Assembly (NCBI RefSeq): GCF_012641475.1
Contig: NZ_JABAIL010000006.1
Location: forward strand, 186,001-250,000
Reading direction: 5' to 3'
Origin: Flammeovirga agarivorans
GTDB lineage: Bacteria > Bacteroidota > Bacteroidia > Cytophagales > Flammeovirgaceae
Length of the DNA: 64,000 nucleotides
A model generated the notes under the pieces. It ran no database searches and was not told the DNA's origin. It saw only the letters and a program-made list of their open reading frames with translations. Made by a program: the position numbers and the translations under genes. Shown in pieces: positions 1 to 9,171 of the stretch. Within the stretch, counting starts at the first letter, position 1. Each line of letters starts with the position of its first letter.

Positions 1-1026
1 AAATCTCACCATGGAATTGATGCAGATCATACTCCAAAAGAAGTGGCTTTTTGTGCACACGCTATCAATAAGCCAAAAGAAGTATTGATTGTCAATGATT
101 CAAGAGAAGATGTACGTTTTCATGACAATCCATTAGTGGTAGGAGAGACTAAAGTGATATTTTATGCCGGAGTTCCTTTAGTTTCTGAAAAAGGATTACC
201 TATGGGAACGTTGTGCGTCATTGATCATGAACCTAGAGAGTTAACATCCTCTCAGGTAGAAACGCTAAGAGCTCTAGGGCAGCAAGTAATGCGACTAATG
301 GAGTTGAGAAAAAGTAAGAAAGTATTAACTCAAACAGTACTTACCTTAGAAGAAAAAAATAAAGAATTAGATAAGTTTGCCTATGTCGCTGCCCATGACT
401 TAAAATCTCCTTTAAACAACATACTAAATATCTCAGAATTATTATCAGAGCAGTATGGAGCGACTTTAGACATCACTGGAAATAAGCTGATTGGACACAT
501 TATTGAGTCTTCAAAAAAATTACGTACACTAATCGTAGATATTTTAAACTATAGTAAGAATCAGCATCTTATTAAAGATAAAAAAGACTTTGTGACTTTT
601 AAGGATATTAAAAATAGTGTTCAAGATTATTTCTTTAATGATTTTAGTACAGCTATTTCCTTTAACACTGATGTAGATGAATTGTTAATCAATAAAACGG
701 CTCTGGATCAAGTATTGATTAATATTATTTCGAATGCCATCAAATACAATGACAAAGACTTAATAAAGGTAGAAATTGGAATTTCAGAAACCGATAGATA
801 TTATCAATTTTATGTAAGAGACAACGGTTCTGGGATCGATGAAAAAGATCAAAAGGAAATCTTTGAATTATTTAAAGTTATTTCATCGCAAGATCGATTT
901 GGATCTTCAGGAAATGGTATTGGATTGGCGACAGTAAAAAAGATTGTCCAAGCCTTGGGTGGAGAAATTTGTTTAGAGTCAGAAAAGAATGTTGGAACGA
1001 CTTTCCATTTTAGTATTGAAAAGTAA
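1..1026 (+). CDS. GAF-domain sensor histidine kinase (5' partial)
   Basis: The reading frame is open to the first base of the window, so the true start lies upstream; the GTG at 43 is internal. The visible 341 residues begin inside a GAF domain (about 1-100, with the FCAHAI-type motif usual in this group). A helical linker follows, then a HisKA dimerisation domain with the phospho-acceptor His at about residue 132 in AAHDLKSPL, and a HATPase_c domain. The HATPase shows its N box (NIISNAIKYND), G1 box (DNGSGID) and G2 box (GNGIGLATV). No membrane segment is visible, so it looks cytoplasmic. It should autophosphorylate and pass phosphate to a response regulator, but none is encoded nearby. Its ligand is unknown. 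It is separated by 173 bases from the HTCS gene and need not act with it. Confidence 0.9.
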   Translation, partial: KSHHGIDADHTPKEVAFCAHAINKPKEVLIVNDSREDVRFHDNPLVVGETKVIFYAGVPLVSEKGLPMGTLCVIDHEPRELTSSQVETLRALGQQVMRLMELRKSKKVLTQTVLTLEEKNKELDKFAYVAAHDLKSPLNNILNISELLSEQYGATLDITGNKLIGHIIESSKKLRTLIVDILNYSKNQHLIKDKKDFVTFKDIKNSVQDYFFNDFSTAISFNTDVDELLINKTALDQVLINIISNAIKYNDKDLIKVEIGISETDRYYQFYVRDNGSGIDEKDQKEIFELFKVISSQDRFGSSGNGIGLATVKKIVQALGGEICLESEKNVGTTFHFSIEK

Positions 1027-1199
1027 AAATTAAGAAGTTATAGGTGATCATCTACCATTATTTTTATCAGTTAAATCTAATAAAAATGTAAAAAGGAATA
1101 TTGTATGTCATCAGTATAGGACTTTCGTAAGAAATATTGTTTTTTATCCTATTTTAAGCCATATTTATACTCTAGGAGTCATTGTATAATAGGCGTTAT

Positions 1200-4100
1200 A
1201 TGAGGTTAATTTTTATACTAATTTTTTTCATTACTTTTCTTGTTCAGCTTCAGGCAACTCCTCTAAAATTGGAGAAATTTACGGGTTCAGTAACTAACAT
1301 CATTCAAGATAAAGAAGGCTATTTATGGTTTACATCATGGGATGGTTTATATAAATTCGATGGATACGAGATTACCGTATTCGGAGAAAGAAACTATCAG
1401 CCTTTATTGGATAAAAAGATTGCCACCATAATGGAACATTCTAATGGGCAGTTATGGATTGGTACAGACAATAACGGCATTTTTATTTATGATAAGAAGT
1501 CGGATAGTTTTGAACACCTTACTCAAAATTCAGAATCTGCAAGAACATTAGATATTCAAAGAATCACTTCATTCTCTGAAGACGATTACGGCAATGTATG
1601 GATTGGTACGCAGGGAAATGGATTGGTATTTTATAATATCAGTGACAAGTTATTTACAGAGTATACTCAAAAAGAATTTGGTAGTATCTTTAATGCCCAA
1701 CTTTTTCAAGATTTAGTAGTGTCAGTTCACTATGATGCTAATGGATATATTTGGTTTGGTACCATGCAAGGCCTGGGATGTATGGACATTAAAACAAAAG
1801 AAGTATTCTTACTTTCAGGAAAAGAATATATTGGTGTATACAGTATCTACCAAACAGAAGATAACGATATTTGGTGCTCGAATATGCAAGGGCTATTTAC
1901 GGTATCTTTCAAAAATAAATCATTACAAGGTGAGATTATTACGGAGTTAATCAGTAACAAGAAGTCTTATATCAAGAAATCGTATTCTGATGAGGATAGA
2001 CTTTGGTTTATGACTGCCAATCAAATTTATGCAATTGATCTAAAAACAAAGCAGCTTCAAGATGTTGAAGAGTTTAAAACTAATACGTCATTCTCTGCCA
2101 TTTTTGAAGATCGAGCAGGTGTACTTTGGGTAGGAACCCATTTTGGTGTTTATTCATTAGATCTTTTTAAGAAACCAATCCAGCCTTTACTTAATGAGAT
2201 TATTGATCCTGTAGCTGCTATTGAAGAAATCGATCAAAAAATATGGCTAGGTACTATTGATGGTAAATTGTACTACGAAAAAGATAAGACAATTACAGGA
2301 GCTTCTAATTATGTACAACATCAACATCGTTTTGAACAAATTACAGGTATAGCGGAATATGATAATTCTACTTGGGTTTCGACTGCGGGAAAAGGTGTAG
2401 TCCACCTTGATAACACTTCTGCAAAAATTATCCATCAATATACTACTCAGAAAGAAATTGTGAACCTCTTTGTGATGTCTGTTGCAAAGAGTAATTATGA
2501 TAACAGCCTTTGGATTGGATTTTGGGATTCAGGCATTTCATACTATGATAAAGAACTAGACCGATTTGCGTCTCTGAATACGGGAAAAGGAAGAGAATTG
2601 TTGAGTATGCCCATTGTAAAGATCTACCCTGAAAAGGAGGGGGAACTTTGGATTGGTACAAGAGGAAAAGGGTTATGGAATGTGAAGTATAACAAGGATT
2701 ATGTAATCACTGATGTAGAGCAATTTAATGTACAAACGCCTACTATGAATACATCCTTGATTTCAGATATTGTTGAAAAGGATCATAAAACGTTATTGGT
2801 AGCAACGGAAAACGGTCTCTTTGAATTTATAAAAAACAGGAAAAGTTTCTCTCAAAAAAACGTTCCTGCCAAACTATTAAAAGCCACTATTAGTAGTATC
2901 GTCAAAACACCTAATAACAAAATTTGGGGAACCACACTGACCAATGCTTTTGAGTGGAAGGATGGAAATTATTTCACTTACAGTACAGAAGATGGACTAC
3001 TTAATGAAAGATATTACAACAAATCGAAGAAGCTAACTTCTAAAGGAAATATCCTATTGGGTGGTGAAAAAGGGGTTGACATGCTAAAAGTGCCAGATTT
3101 TATTGAGAATCCTTATAAAGTTGAACCTGTTATTTCTCGTTTTTATTTGAATGAAAGAGAAATCCATCCACAGGAAAAAATCGATGCAAAAGTGATCCTT
3201 AAGGATGAAATCAATAAAACAGAGGAGCTCTTTTTGACACATGATCAAAATTCATTCTCTTTCTATTTATCTACCTTAAACTATTCAAAAGGGGAGAAGA
3301 AAGTGTTTAGGTATATATTGGAAAACCTAGATAAAGAATGGGTACAAACTACAGAAGATAAACATATCATTTCATATAATGGATTGATGCCTGGTAAATA
3401 CCAATTAAAGATAAAAGCAGCCAATGTCGATGGTATTTGGAGTGATGAAGTAAAAACATTAACCATCAATATTAGTCCGATTTGGTATAAATCTACCTTG
3501 GCATATATCTTCTATCTTGTGATGTTTATTGGGCTGATTACGTACATAATGATGTGGTGGAGACGTAAAGTTCATAAAGCCAATGAAGAAAAATATGAGC
3601 ATCTTAAAATGAGAGATGAAAAGGTAGAATACGAGAGAAAAGTAAACTTCTTTACAAATCTATCGCATGAATTACGTACTCCACTTACCCTTGTATTAGG
3701 TCCTATCGAACAAATTGCAAAAAACAATACGGTACAATCAGCCCTTCAGGAGCCCTTAGGGATTGCCTACCGAAATGCCCAAAGATTATTACGTTTAACA
3801 GATCAGTTGATGTTTTTGACCAAAAGTCAACATGGTCAGATGCATTTAAACATCAAATTAGAGAATACAAATACTGTAATAAAAGATGCTACAGATGCTT
3901 TCAAGCATATCGCAAAGCGTAAAAAGATAAACTATACGATTAACTTCCTCGATACACTTCAAGAAAACATCTACCTAGATAAAGTGATGTTAGAGGCGGT
4001 GATGTATAACATCTTATCGAATGCCTTCAAATATAACGTAGATAATGGCGGGGTATGGGTGAATGTTTCTACTGTTGATTTTGAATCCATACAAAACAAA

Positions 4101-5252
4101 TTATACAATTATACAGGGAATGCTCCATCAAAATATTCTAACCGTTATTTAAGTGTTGAAATTAAAGACTCGGGAATTGGTATAAATAAAGAGGACATTG
4201 AAATTATCTTCGATCGTTTCTATCAAGTAAAGTCTAATACTGATACGGGTTCAGGAATAGGTTTAGCATTTTCTAAGTCCATTATTGAAGCCATGAAAGG
4301 GATCATCTATGTAGAAAGTGAACTTTCATTGGGTTCAAAATTTACATTATATATCCCTTCAGATGACGATTTCTATTCTTCAGAAGAAAAGAAAAATGAG
4401 TCTAGTGAGTTAGTATCGAAGCTTCTTTATTCAGAAACTGAAAAATTAGAGTTTGTGAAGAAGTCCAATGAAGAAGTGGTAAGTGAGAAGGTGGATAAAG
4501 AAGAGCTTATTTTAATTGTTGAAAAATCGAATGAGATTAGAGAGTACATTGCGAGTATTTTAGAAAAAGAGTATAAAATCATGTACGCCGAAAACGGTTT
4601 AGATGCTTATGAGAAAATGCTGAAATACTATCCATCTTTAGTGATTTCTGAAATCTATTTAGAGGGACTAGATGGACTACAACTTTCAGGAAAAATTAAA
4701 TCGGGTGAGAAAACGAAAAATACACCAATTATCCTTCTGTCGTCTAACCCAGATACTCAAGAACGAATTAAAGCATTAGAAGCTGGAGCAGATTCATTTA
4801 TTGCAAAACCATTTTCTCCAAAACATATGGAGGTAAGGGTGAACCAATTGTTGAAATCGAGATCGAATATTTTATCTTCTGATAAAACAAGTAAGAAGAC
4901 GAAGAAAAAGACGAATCAAAAAGCTGAAATATCTTTTGAGGATCAAACAAGAAAGATCATCGAACGAAATATTTCAGAAGCAGAATTCTCAGTGCCTGAA
5001 TTAGCAAAAGAAATGGATATGAGTAATATTCAGTTTTACAGAAAAATGAAGGCCGAAACAGGGATGCCTCCTGTGGAGTTTGTAAGGAATATTCGATTAC
5101 AAAAAGCTTTGGAGTTACTAAAAACATCAGAATTGAATATTTCTGAAATCGCTTATGAAGTTGGTTTTAATGACCCTCAATATTTCAGGAAATCATTCAA
5201 AAAGCAATTTGGTCAGACGCCAACACAGTATCGTAAACCGATTAAAAATTAA
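1200..5252 (+). CDS. Hybrid two-component system regulator (HTCS) with Reg_prop sensor and AraC output
   Basis: I chose the ATG at 1200 (1350 residues) because it opens directly with a signal peptide (MRLIFILIFF... LQA); a TTG at 1182 would add six residues. Order: periplasmic Reg_prop beta-propeller repeats (about 20-660, many LWIGT/VWIGT strands), Y_Y_Y domain (about 670-755), membrane helix (about 762-785), HisKA with His823 in SHELRTPL, HATPase_c (NILSNAFKYN, DSGIGI, GSGIGLAF), receiver domain (about 1100-1215) and AraC HTH (about 1240-1350). Such proteins bind glycan fragments in the periplasm and activate polysaccharide utilisation loci; the mannan locus beside it is the likely target (inference). 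Odd: the receiver has Glu1151 (codon 4650-4652) where the phospho-acceptor Asp should be, and Glu-Lys in place of the usual acidic pair. The later KPF lysine motif is kept. Confidence 0.93.
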   Translation: MRLIFILIFFITFLVQLQATPLKLEKFTGSVTNIIQDKEGYLWFTSWDGLYKFDGYEITVFGERNYQPLLDKKIATIMEHSNGQLWIGTDNNGIFIYDKKSDSFEHLTQNSESARTLDIQRITSFSEDDYGNVWIGTQGNGLVFYNISDKLFTEYTQKEFGSIFNAQLFQDLVVSVHYDANGYIWFGTMQGLGCMDIKTKEVFLLSGKEYIGVYSIYQTEDNDIWCSNMQGLFTVSFKNKSLQGEIITELISNKKSYIKKSYSDEDRLWFMTANQIYAIDLKTKQLQDVEEFKTNTSFSAIFEDRAGVLWVGTHFGVYSLDLFKKPIQPLLNEIIDPVAAIEEIDQKIWLGTIDGKLYYEKDKTITGASNYVQHQHRFEQITGIAEYDNSTWVSTAGKGVVHLDNTSAKIIHQYTTQKEIVNLFVMSVAKSNYDNSLWIGFWDSGISYYDKELDRFASLNTGKGRELLSMPIVKIYPEKEGELWIGTRGKGLWNVKYNKDYVITDVEQFNVQTPTMNTSLISDIVEKDHKTLLVATENGLFEFIKNRKSFSQKNVPAKLLKATISSIVKTPNNKIWGTTLTNAFEWKDGNYFTYSTEDGLLNERYYNKSKKLTSKGNILLGGEKGVDMLKVPDFIENPYKVEPVISRFYLNEREIHPQEKIDAKVILKDEINKTEELFLTHDQNSFSFYLSTLNYSKGEKKVFRYILENLDKEWVQTTEDKHIISYNGLMPGKYQLKIKAANVDGIWSDEVKTLTINISPIWYKSTLAYIFYLVMFIGLITYIMMWWRRKVHKANEEKYEHLKMRDEKVEYERKVNFFTNLSHELRTPLTLVLGPIEQIAKNNTVQSALQEPLGIAYRNAQRLLRLTDQLMFLTKSQHGQMHLNIKLENTNTVIKDATDAFKHIAKRKKINYTINFLDTLQENIYLDKVMLEAVMYNILSNAFKYNVDNGGVWVNVSTVDFESIQNKLYNYTGNAPSKYSNRYLSVEIKDSGIGINKEDIEIIFDRFYQVKSNTDTGSGIGLAFSKSIIEAMKGIIYVESELSLGSKFTLYIPSDDDFYSSEEKKNESSELVSKLLYSETEKLEFVKKSNEEVVSEKVDKEELILIVEKSNEIREYIASILEKEYKIMYAENGLDAYEKMLKYYPSLVISEIYLEGLDGLQLSGKIKSGEKTKNTPIILLSSNPDTQERIKALEAGADSFIAKPFSPKHMEVRVNQLLKSRSNILSSDKTSKKTKKKTNQKAEISFEDQTRKIIERNISEAEFSVPELAKEMDMSNIQFYRKMKAETGMPPVEFVRNIRLQKALELLKTSELNISEIAYEVGFNDPQYFRKSFKKQFGQTPTQYRKPIKN

Positions 5253-5263
5253 ACGAAGGATAA

Positions 5264-5680
5264 ATGTATTACAATTTACTGTTGTTATTTTGTTTGTCCT
5301 CAATTACATTATTTGCTCAAGAAAAGTCGAAGTGTGTATCAACATATGATGCTGAACTAGGTGAAGAGGTTTATGAATACTTAGATGAACCTGCGACTAC
5401 TAAAGGTGAATCATCTAAACTTTTTAGAACACTGGTAAAGAATATTAAATATCCTACTGAAGCCAAGAGAATTGGACTTGAAGGTAAATTGTATATTGAT
5501 TTTGTAGTGACAAAAAAAGGGAAGGTGGCGAATCTAAGAGTAAGTATTGGAGATGTTCCTCTGGATGATACAGAATCTGTTTATCGGGTGCTTTCCAATG
5601 AAGAATGGATTATAGGAAAATGTAATGGTAAACATGTAGCTACAAAATTAAAAATTGTAATAACCATTTGCCTAGGATAG
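5264..5680 (+). CDS. Small secreted TonB C-terminal-like protein
   Basis: This 138-residue protein has a signal peptide (MYYNLLLLFCLSSITLFA, cleaved before QEK). The rest resembles the TonB C-terminal fold: KNIKYPTEAKRIGLEGKLYIDF matches the pattern Y-P-x-x-A-x-x-x-x-x-x-G-x-v-x-v-x-F, followed by a glycine/lysine hairpin. It lacks the N-terminal membrane anchor and proline-rich spacer of true TonB, so it is probably not an energy transducer. Stand-alone TonB-C-like periplasmic proteins are common in Bacteroidota and mostly uncharacterised. It starts 11 bases after the HTCS stop and is likely co-transcribed with it; a strong terminator follows. Function is not known. Confidence 0.7.
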   Translation: MYYNLLLLFCLSSITLFAQEKSKCVSTYDAELGEEVYEYLDEPATTKGESSKLFRTLVKNIKYPTEAKRIGLEGKLYIDFVVTKKGKVANLRVSIGDVPLDDTESVYRVLSNEEWIIGKCNGKHVATKLKIVITICLG

Positions 5681-5697
5681 AAAGAGGTAAAAGAAAA

Positions 5698-5730
5698 GGC
5701 CCCAATCAAAAAAATGATTGGGGCCTTTAT
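5698..5730. terminator. Bidirectional hairpin terminator
   Basis: A perfect 11-bp stem (GGCCCCAATCA at 5698-5708 with its complement at 5715-5725) closes a 6-A loop. T-rich sequence follows on the + strand, and an A-rich run before it gives a U tract on the other strand. It lies between the convergent TonB-C-like gene and the glycan-binding lipoprotein gene and can serve both. Confidence 0.85.
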
Positions 5731-5748
5731 TATAAACAGTTGTGATGA

Positions 5749-7473
5749 TTAGAACATTGGTCCATCAGTAATCATGATGTCATCAACATTCATTTCATAT
5801 CTTTCTCCATCAATATTACCTGTAGAGAAACCAAATGCTAGATAATCTAATGTACCTGTGAAGTCTGGTTTTTCAGCGTCACCACCCCAGTTACTCCAAG
5901 ACATTGTACTTAATCTGAAAGTATATAATGTCCATTCTCCATTAGTTTCCACATAGTAATTCTCTCTATCAATATCACTACCAAACTTAGTGTCATTTTG
6001 GTAAATCTCGAACTGTAAGTTACCTTTTGCATTACCTGTGTTTACCCAGAATGAAAGGTGTGGATCAGTAACACCAGAAAGGTCTAAACTGTTTGAGTTG
6101 TCCATCTTTAATGTACCAGTCCAATTCCATGAAGTAGCACCATCTAAGTTCACATGGATATAATGGTCACCTGCAATTGCAGACATGCTACCACCATCGA
6201 TACTGTTTGTAGCTCCACCACCATTATCTTCCCAGATATAAGTAGCTGTTTCAAAGTTTTCTAACTCCTTTGCTACGATAACTGGACCATCAGTGATCAT
6301 AACATTGTCAAGGTTTAAGATATAAGGATTGGCTCCATTACCTTGTTTGTAAGATAATTTCACAAAATCTAATGTACCTTTGATATCTACAGCTTCTAAT
6401 CCGCCGCCCCAATCAGATAACTCTAACTCTTTTAAGCTAACTGTTACCCATTGCCACTCGTTATTTGTAGCTCTAAATACATAGTTGTCACCTTCGTTAC
6501 CAGTGTTACTTGCCTTAAAGTCAGCACCGTTTTTGTTTCCATTTTGGCCAATTTCTAATTGGAAATAACCTTGAGAGTTCTCAGAGTTAATTTGGAAGCT
6601 TAAGTGTGGATCAGTAAAAGTAACCAAGTCAATCGGCTGACCATAGTATAATTGTCCCATCCAAGAAGTCCAGCCATCACCATCTGCTTTTCTTACTGTT
6701 AAGTAGTGATCTCCTCTACCTTTTGAAATACCATTACCAGCATCTAAACCATTTTCAGGAGTAACATCACCTGGTTCATAAGGGTTAACGCCATCTTCAA
6801 AATCAAATAGAACTACAGGTTCTACAGGATCAAAGAATTCACCTGCATCCTCAACAGTGATAGATCCAGATTCTGGAACGTTAGATTCAGCATTATATGT
6901 TGAAACTTTAATCGTTACTTCATCTGCTAAATCGCTTGGTGCTAAAACGTTAATTTGAGATGCATTGCTATTGATACCATCTACCTCAATAGTGTGGCCA
7001 CCAACGACAACTTCATAAATTAAATCAACATTTGTTCCTTTGATCGTAAAAACCTGACCTCTTGTGATCAGCGTAGGGTATTCTACATTTTCAGTAAGCG
7101 GGTAGATAGGTTCGAACGCACTTTCCGAAAGCACTTCCTGCTTATAAGCATTGACAACTCTTAATTGAGAAGTTTCGAAGATTCTTGGTAGTACTGCATT
7201 AATTGTATCCTCTGTAGCACTTACTGTGATTTCAGTACAAGGCGTTTCTCCAATATATACTTTAGCATTTTTAAAGTTTTCACCAACCAAAACGAAAGGC
7301 TCACCAATAACGGTAGGATTTTGGATGTTAGAGTCAGCGATTTTTGGTTGAGGGTAGTCAATGTCGTTAGATTGACTGTACTCTTTTTGAGTAGTACAAG
7401 CGTTCATTCCGCATAACATTCCAAAGAATGCTATGCCTAATGATGCTTTATGTATTTGATTTTTAATATTCAT
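5749..7473 (-). CDS. IPT/TIG surface glycan-binding lipoprotein (SusE-like position)
   Basis: The 574-residue protein has a lipoprotein signal with lipid-accepting Cys26 (GMNAC). Two IPT/TIG immunoglobulin-like domains follow (about 40-122 and 128-205). Two homologous C-terminal beta-sandwich modules then occupy about 220-395 and 402-574, each opening with a F-(D)-F-E motif and ending in a D-D/N-I/V-MITDGP motif. Architecture and position after SusD fit a surface glycan-binding protein that holds polysaccharide at the outer membrane for the SusCD importer. The duplicated binding module would give two sites. It is the last gene of the leftward SusC-SusD-this operon, 48 bases after SusD. A mannan ligand is inferred from the neighbouring mannanases. 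Confidence 0.85.
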   Translation of the reverse strand: MNIKNQIHKASLGIAFFGMLCGMNACTTQKEYSQSNDIDYPQPKIADSNIQNPTVIGEPFVLVGENFKNAKVYIGETPCTEITVSATEDTINAVLPRIFETSQLRVVNAYKQEVLSESAFEPIYPLTENVEYPTLITRGQVFTIKGTNVDLIYEVVVGGHTIEVDGINSNASQINVLAPSDLADEVTIKVSTYNAESNVPESGSITVEDAGEFFDPVEPVVLFDFEDGVNPYEPGDVTPENGLDAGNGISKGRGDHYLTVRKADGDGWTSWMGQLYYGQPIDLVTFTDPHLSFQINSENSQGYFQLEIGQNGNKNGADFKASNTGNEGDNYVFRATNNEWQWVTVSLKELELSDWGGGLEAVDIKGTLDFVKLSYKQGNGANPYILNLDNVMITDGPVIVAKELENFETATYIWEDNGGGATNSIDGGSMSAIAGDHYIHVNLDGATSWNWTGTLKMDNSNSLDLSGVTDPHLSFWVNTGNAKGNLQFEIYQNDTKFGSDIDRENYYVETNGEWTLYTFRLSTMSWSNWGGDAEKPDFTGTLDYLAFGFSTGNIDGERYEMNVDDIMITDGPMF

Positions 7474-7521
7474 GATTTGTAATCTCTATAAGTAAGCAAA
7501 ATTTAGAAAGAGTGCTTAGGA

Positions 7522-9141
7522 TTAATAACCAGGGTTTTGAGTTAATCCAAATGAAGCTACTTCTGCTGCTGGGATAGGTAAAACAGGAACCCCGTTTAGT
7601 TTTTTACCTTCCATATTTGAAACAACAGTGCTACCAGTAATTTCATCTCTGTATCCAATGTTGTCTTTCTGAATAGCAGCTTCATAGTTATCTGTTCTTA
7701 ACAGATCCCATAAACGTAGACCTTCCAATGATAGCTCTACTCTTCTCTCATGAAGAATGGCAGCTAAAAGGTCATTTCCTGAGGCTGTTACTTCTGGTAA
7801 AGCCGCTGAATTATCTCTTTCAGTATAATCATTAGATTCCTCAGTCCAACCCTTAGGGTAAGTCATGTTTCTCGCTCTGTCTCTTACTTCGTTTACTCTC
7901 TGACGAGCCATTCCTTCATTACCCAAGTGATACGCAGCTTCAGCATTCATCAATAATACATCTGCATATCTTAATTTTCTTTGGTTCTGAGGATTGTCAG
8001 ATTGCTCATTTGGACGAAGTGCTTGGTCCATTAATACTTTTCTTGGGAAGTAACCAGACAAGAACTGAGAGGCTGATACACCTTGTGCAACACCATGAGC
8101 AAATTGTCCATTCTGACCTGCAGTCCATTCTAAACGCGGATCATTTTCTTCAAATTCATCTACCAAATCTTGCGTAGGGTTTAAGAATCCCCAACCCCAA
8201 CCTTTGATATCAGCAGTACCTCTTGGAGCTGTTAAGATAGGAGAAGTAGAACCTGTGTTTTGGTTGGCCCAACCTGTATTTGAAGTAGTGTGTTGTACTT
8301 CAAAGATAGAACCCACACCGTTTTCACCATCTTTTTCAAATACTGTAGCTAAATTAGACGCTAAGCTGTATTGACCTGAGTTGATTACTGCATTAGTTAA
8401 ATCATATACTTCTTGCCAAGTATTGTCATTAGATTTCCAGATACCAATATCATACATGGATACTCTTGCGTGGTAGGCTAAAGCCGTACCTGATGTTGCT
8501 CTACCCAATTCCATTTCAGATCTGTTACCTAACATGCTGGCCGCAGAATCTAAATCTGCTTCGATTTGAGCGATAACATCTTTTACTGGAGTTCTTCCGA
8601 TAGATCCAATTTCTTCTGGTGAAACTGGAGCCGTAAATAAAGGTACATCACCAAATAATCGTACTAAGTAGAAGTAGCTGTATGCTCTGATAAATAGTGC
8701 TTCGCCTACTAATTGATCTCTAGTTTCCTCATCAAAACTAGTAGCAGGAGAGATACCCTGGATCGCTGTGTTGGCTCTGTGAATAGCTTGATAATATGTT
8801 TTCCAAGCAGAGTGAGAGGTGGCGTTTACATTTACAGCAGACCATTCTTTCAACATCTGCACATCTTGCATATCGCCAAAGTCAGATCCACCTTTCCAAG
8901 AGTTGTCGGTCATTACTTCTCCAAACATCCACTCTTGCATATGAGCAACAACACCTTGATCTTGTGCAATGGCTTGGTAACATGCGTTGACTGCCATTTG
9001 AGCATTTTCAAGATCATCATAATATGCCGGAGTATCTACAGCCTGACCTTGTGGCTCTCTATCTAAGAAACTTGAACAGCTATTTCCTAGTGTTAGCATG
9101 CTACAACATGCTAGTACATTTATAATATTTTTGAATTTCAT
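7522..9141 (-). CDS. susD-like: SusD/RagB-family outer-membrane glycan-binding lipoprotein
   Basis: The 539-residue lipoprotein has lipobox LGNSC with Cys22, followed by the SusD-typical FLDREPQG motif. It shows the SusD pattern of tetratricopeptide-like helices (NACYQAIAQ, HSAWKTYYQAIHRANTAI, LVGEALFIRAYSYFYLVRLFG) and the C-terminal signature LHERRVELSLEGLRLWDLLRT. SusD proteins sit as a lid on the SusC barrel and help oligosaccharides enter it. The gene lies 30 bases after SusC in the same operon. The substrate is inferred to be manno-oligosaccharides from the divergent mannan genes. Confidence 0.96.
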   Translation of the reverse strand: MKFKNIINVLACCSMLTLGNSCSSFLDREPQGQAVDTPAYYDDLENAQMAVNACYQAIAQDQGVVAHMQEWMFGEVMTDNSWKGGSDFGDMQDVQMLKEWSAVNVNATSHSAWKTYYQAIHRANTAIQGISPATSFDEETRDQLVGEALFIRAYSYFYLVRLFGDVPLFTAPVSPEEIGSIGRTPVKDVIAQIEADLDSAASMLGNRSEMELGRATSGTALAYHARVSMYDIGIWKSNDNTWQEVYDLTNAVINSGQYSLASNLATVFEKDGENGVGSIFEVQHTTSNTGWANQNTGSTSPILTAPRGTADIKGWGWGFLNPTQDLVDEFEENDPRLEWTAGQNGQFAHGVAQGVSASQFLSGYFPRKVLMDQALRPNEQSDNPQNQRKLRYADVLLMNAEAAYHLGNEGMARQRVNEVRDRARNMTYPKGWTEESNDYTERDNSAALPEVTASGNDLLAAILHERRVELSLEGLRLWDLLRTDNYEAAIQKDNIGYRDEITGSTVVSNMEGKKLNGVPVLPIPAAEVASFGLTQNPGY

Positions 9142-9171
9142 TTCTTTTCTACTTTTACGTGATTCCTCTGA

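Noticed and set aside
43-45. GTG start for the histidine kinase
   Set aside because: The frame is open upstream to the window edge and the upstream residues continue a GAF domain, so this GTG is an internal valine codon.
5264-5680. True TonB energy transducer
   Set aside because: It has a cleavable signal peptide rather than a membrane anchor and lacks the proline-rich spacer.
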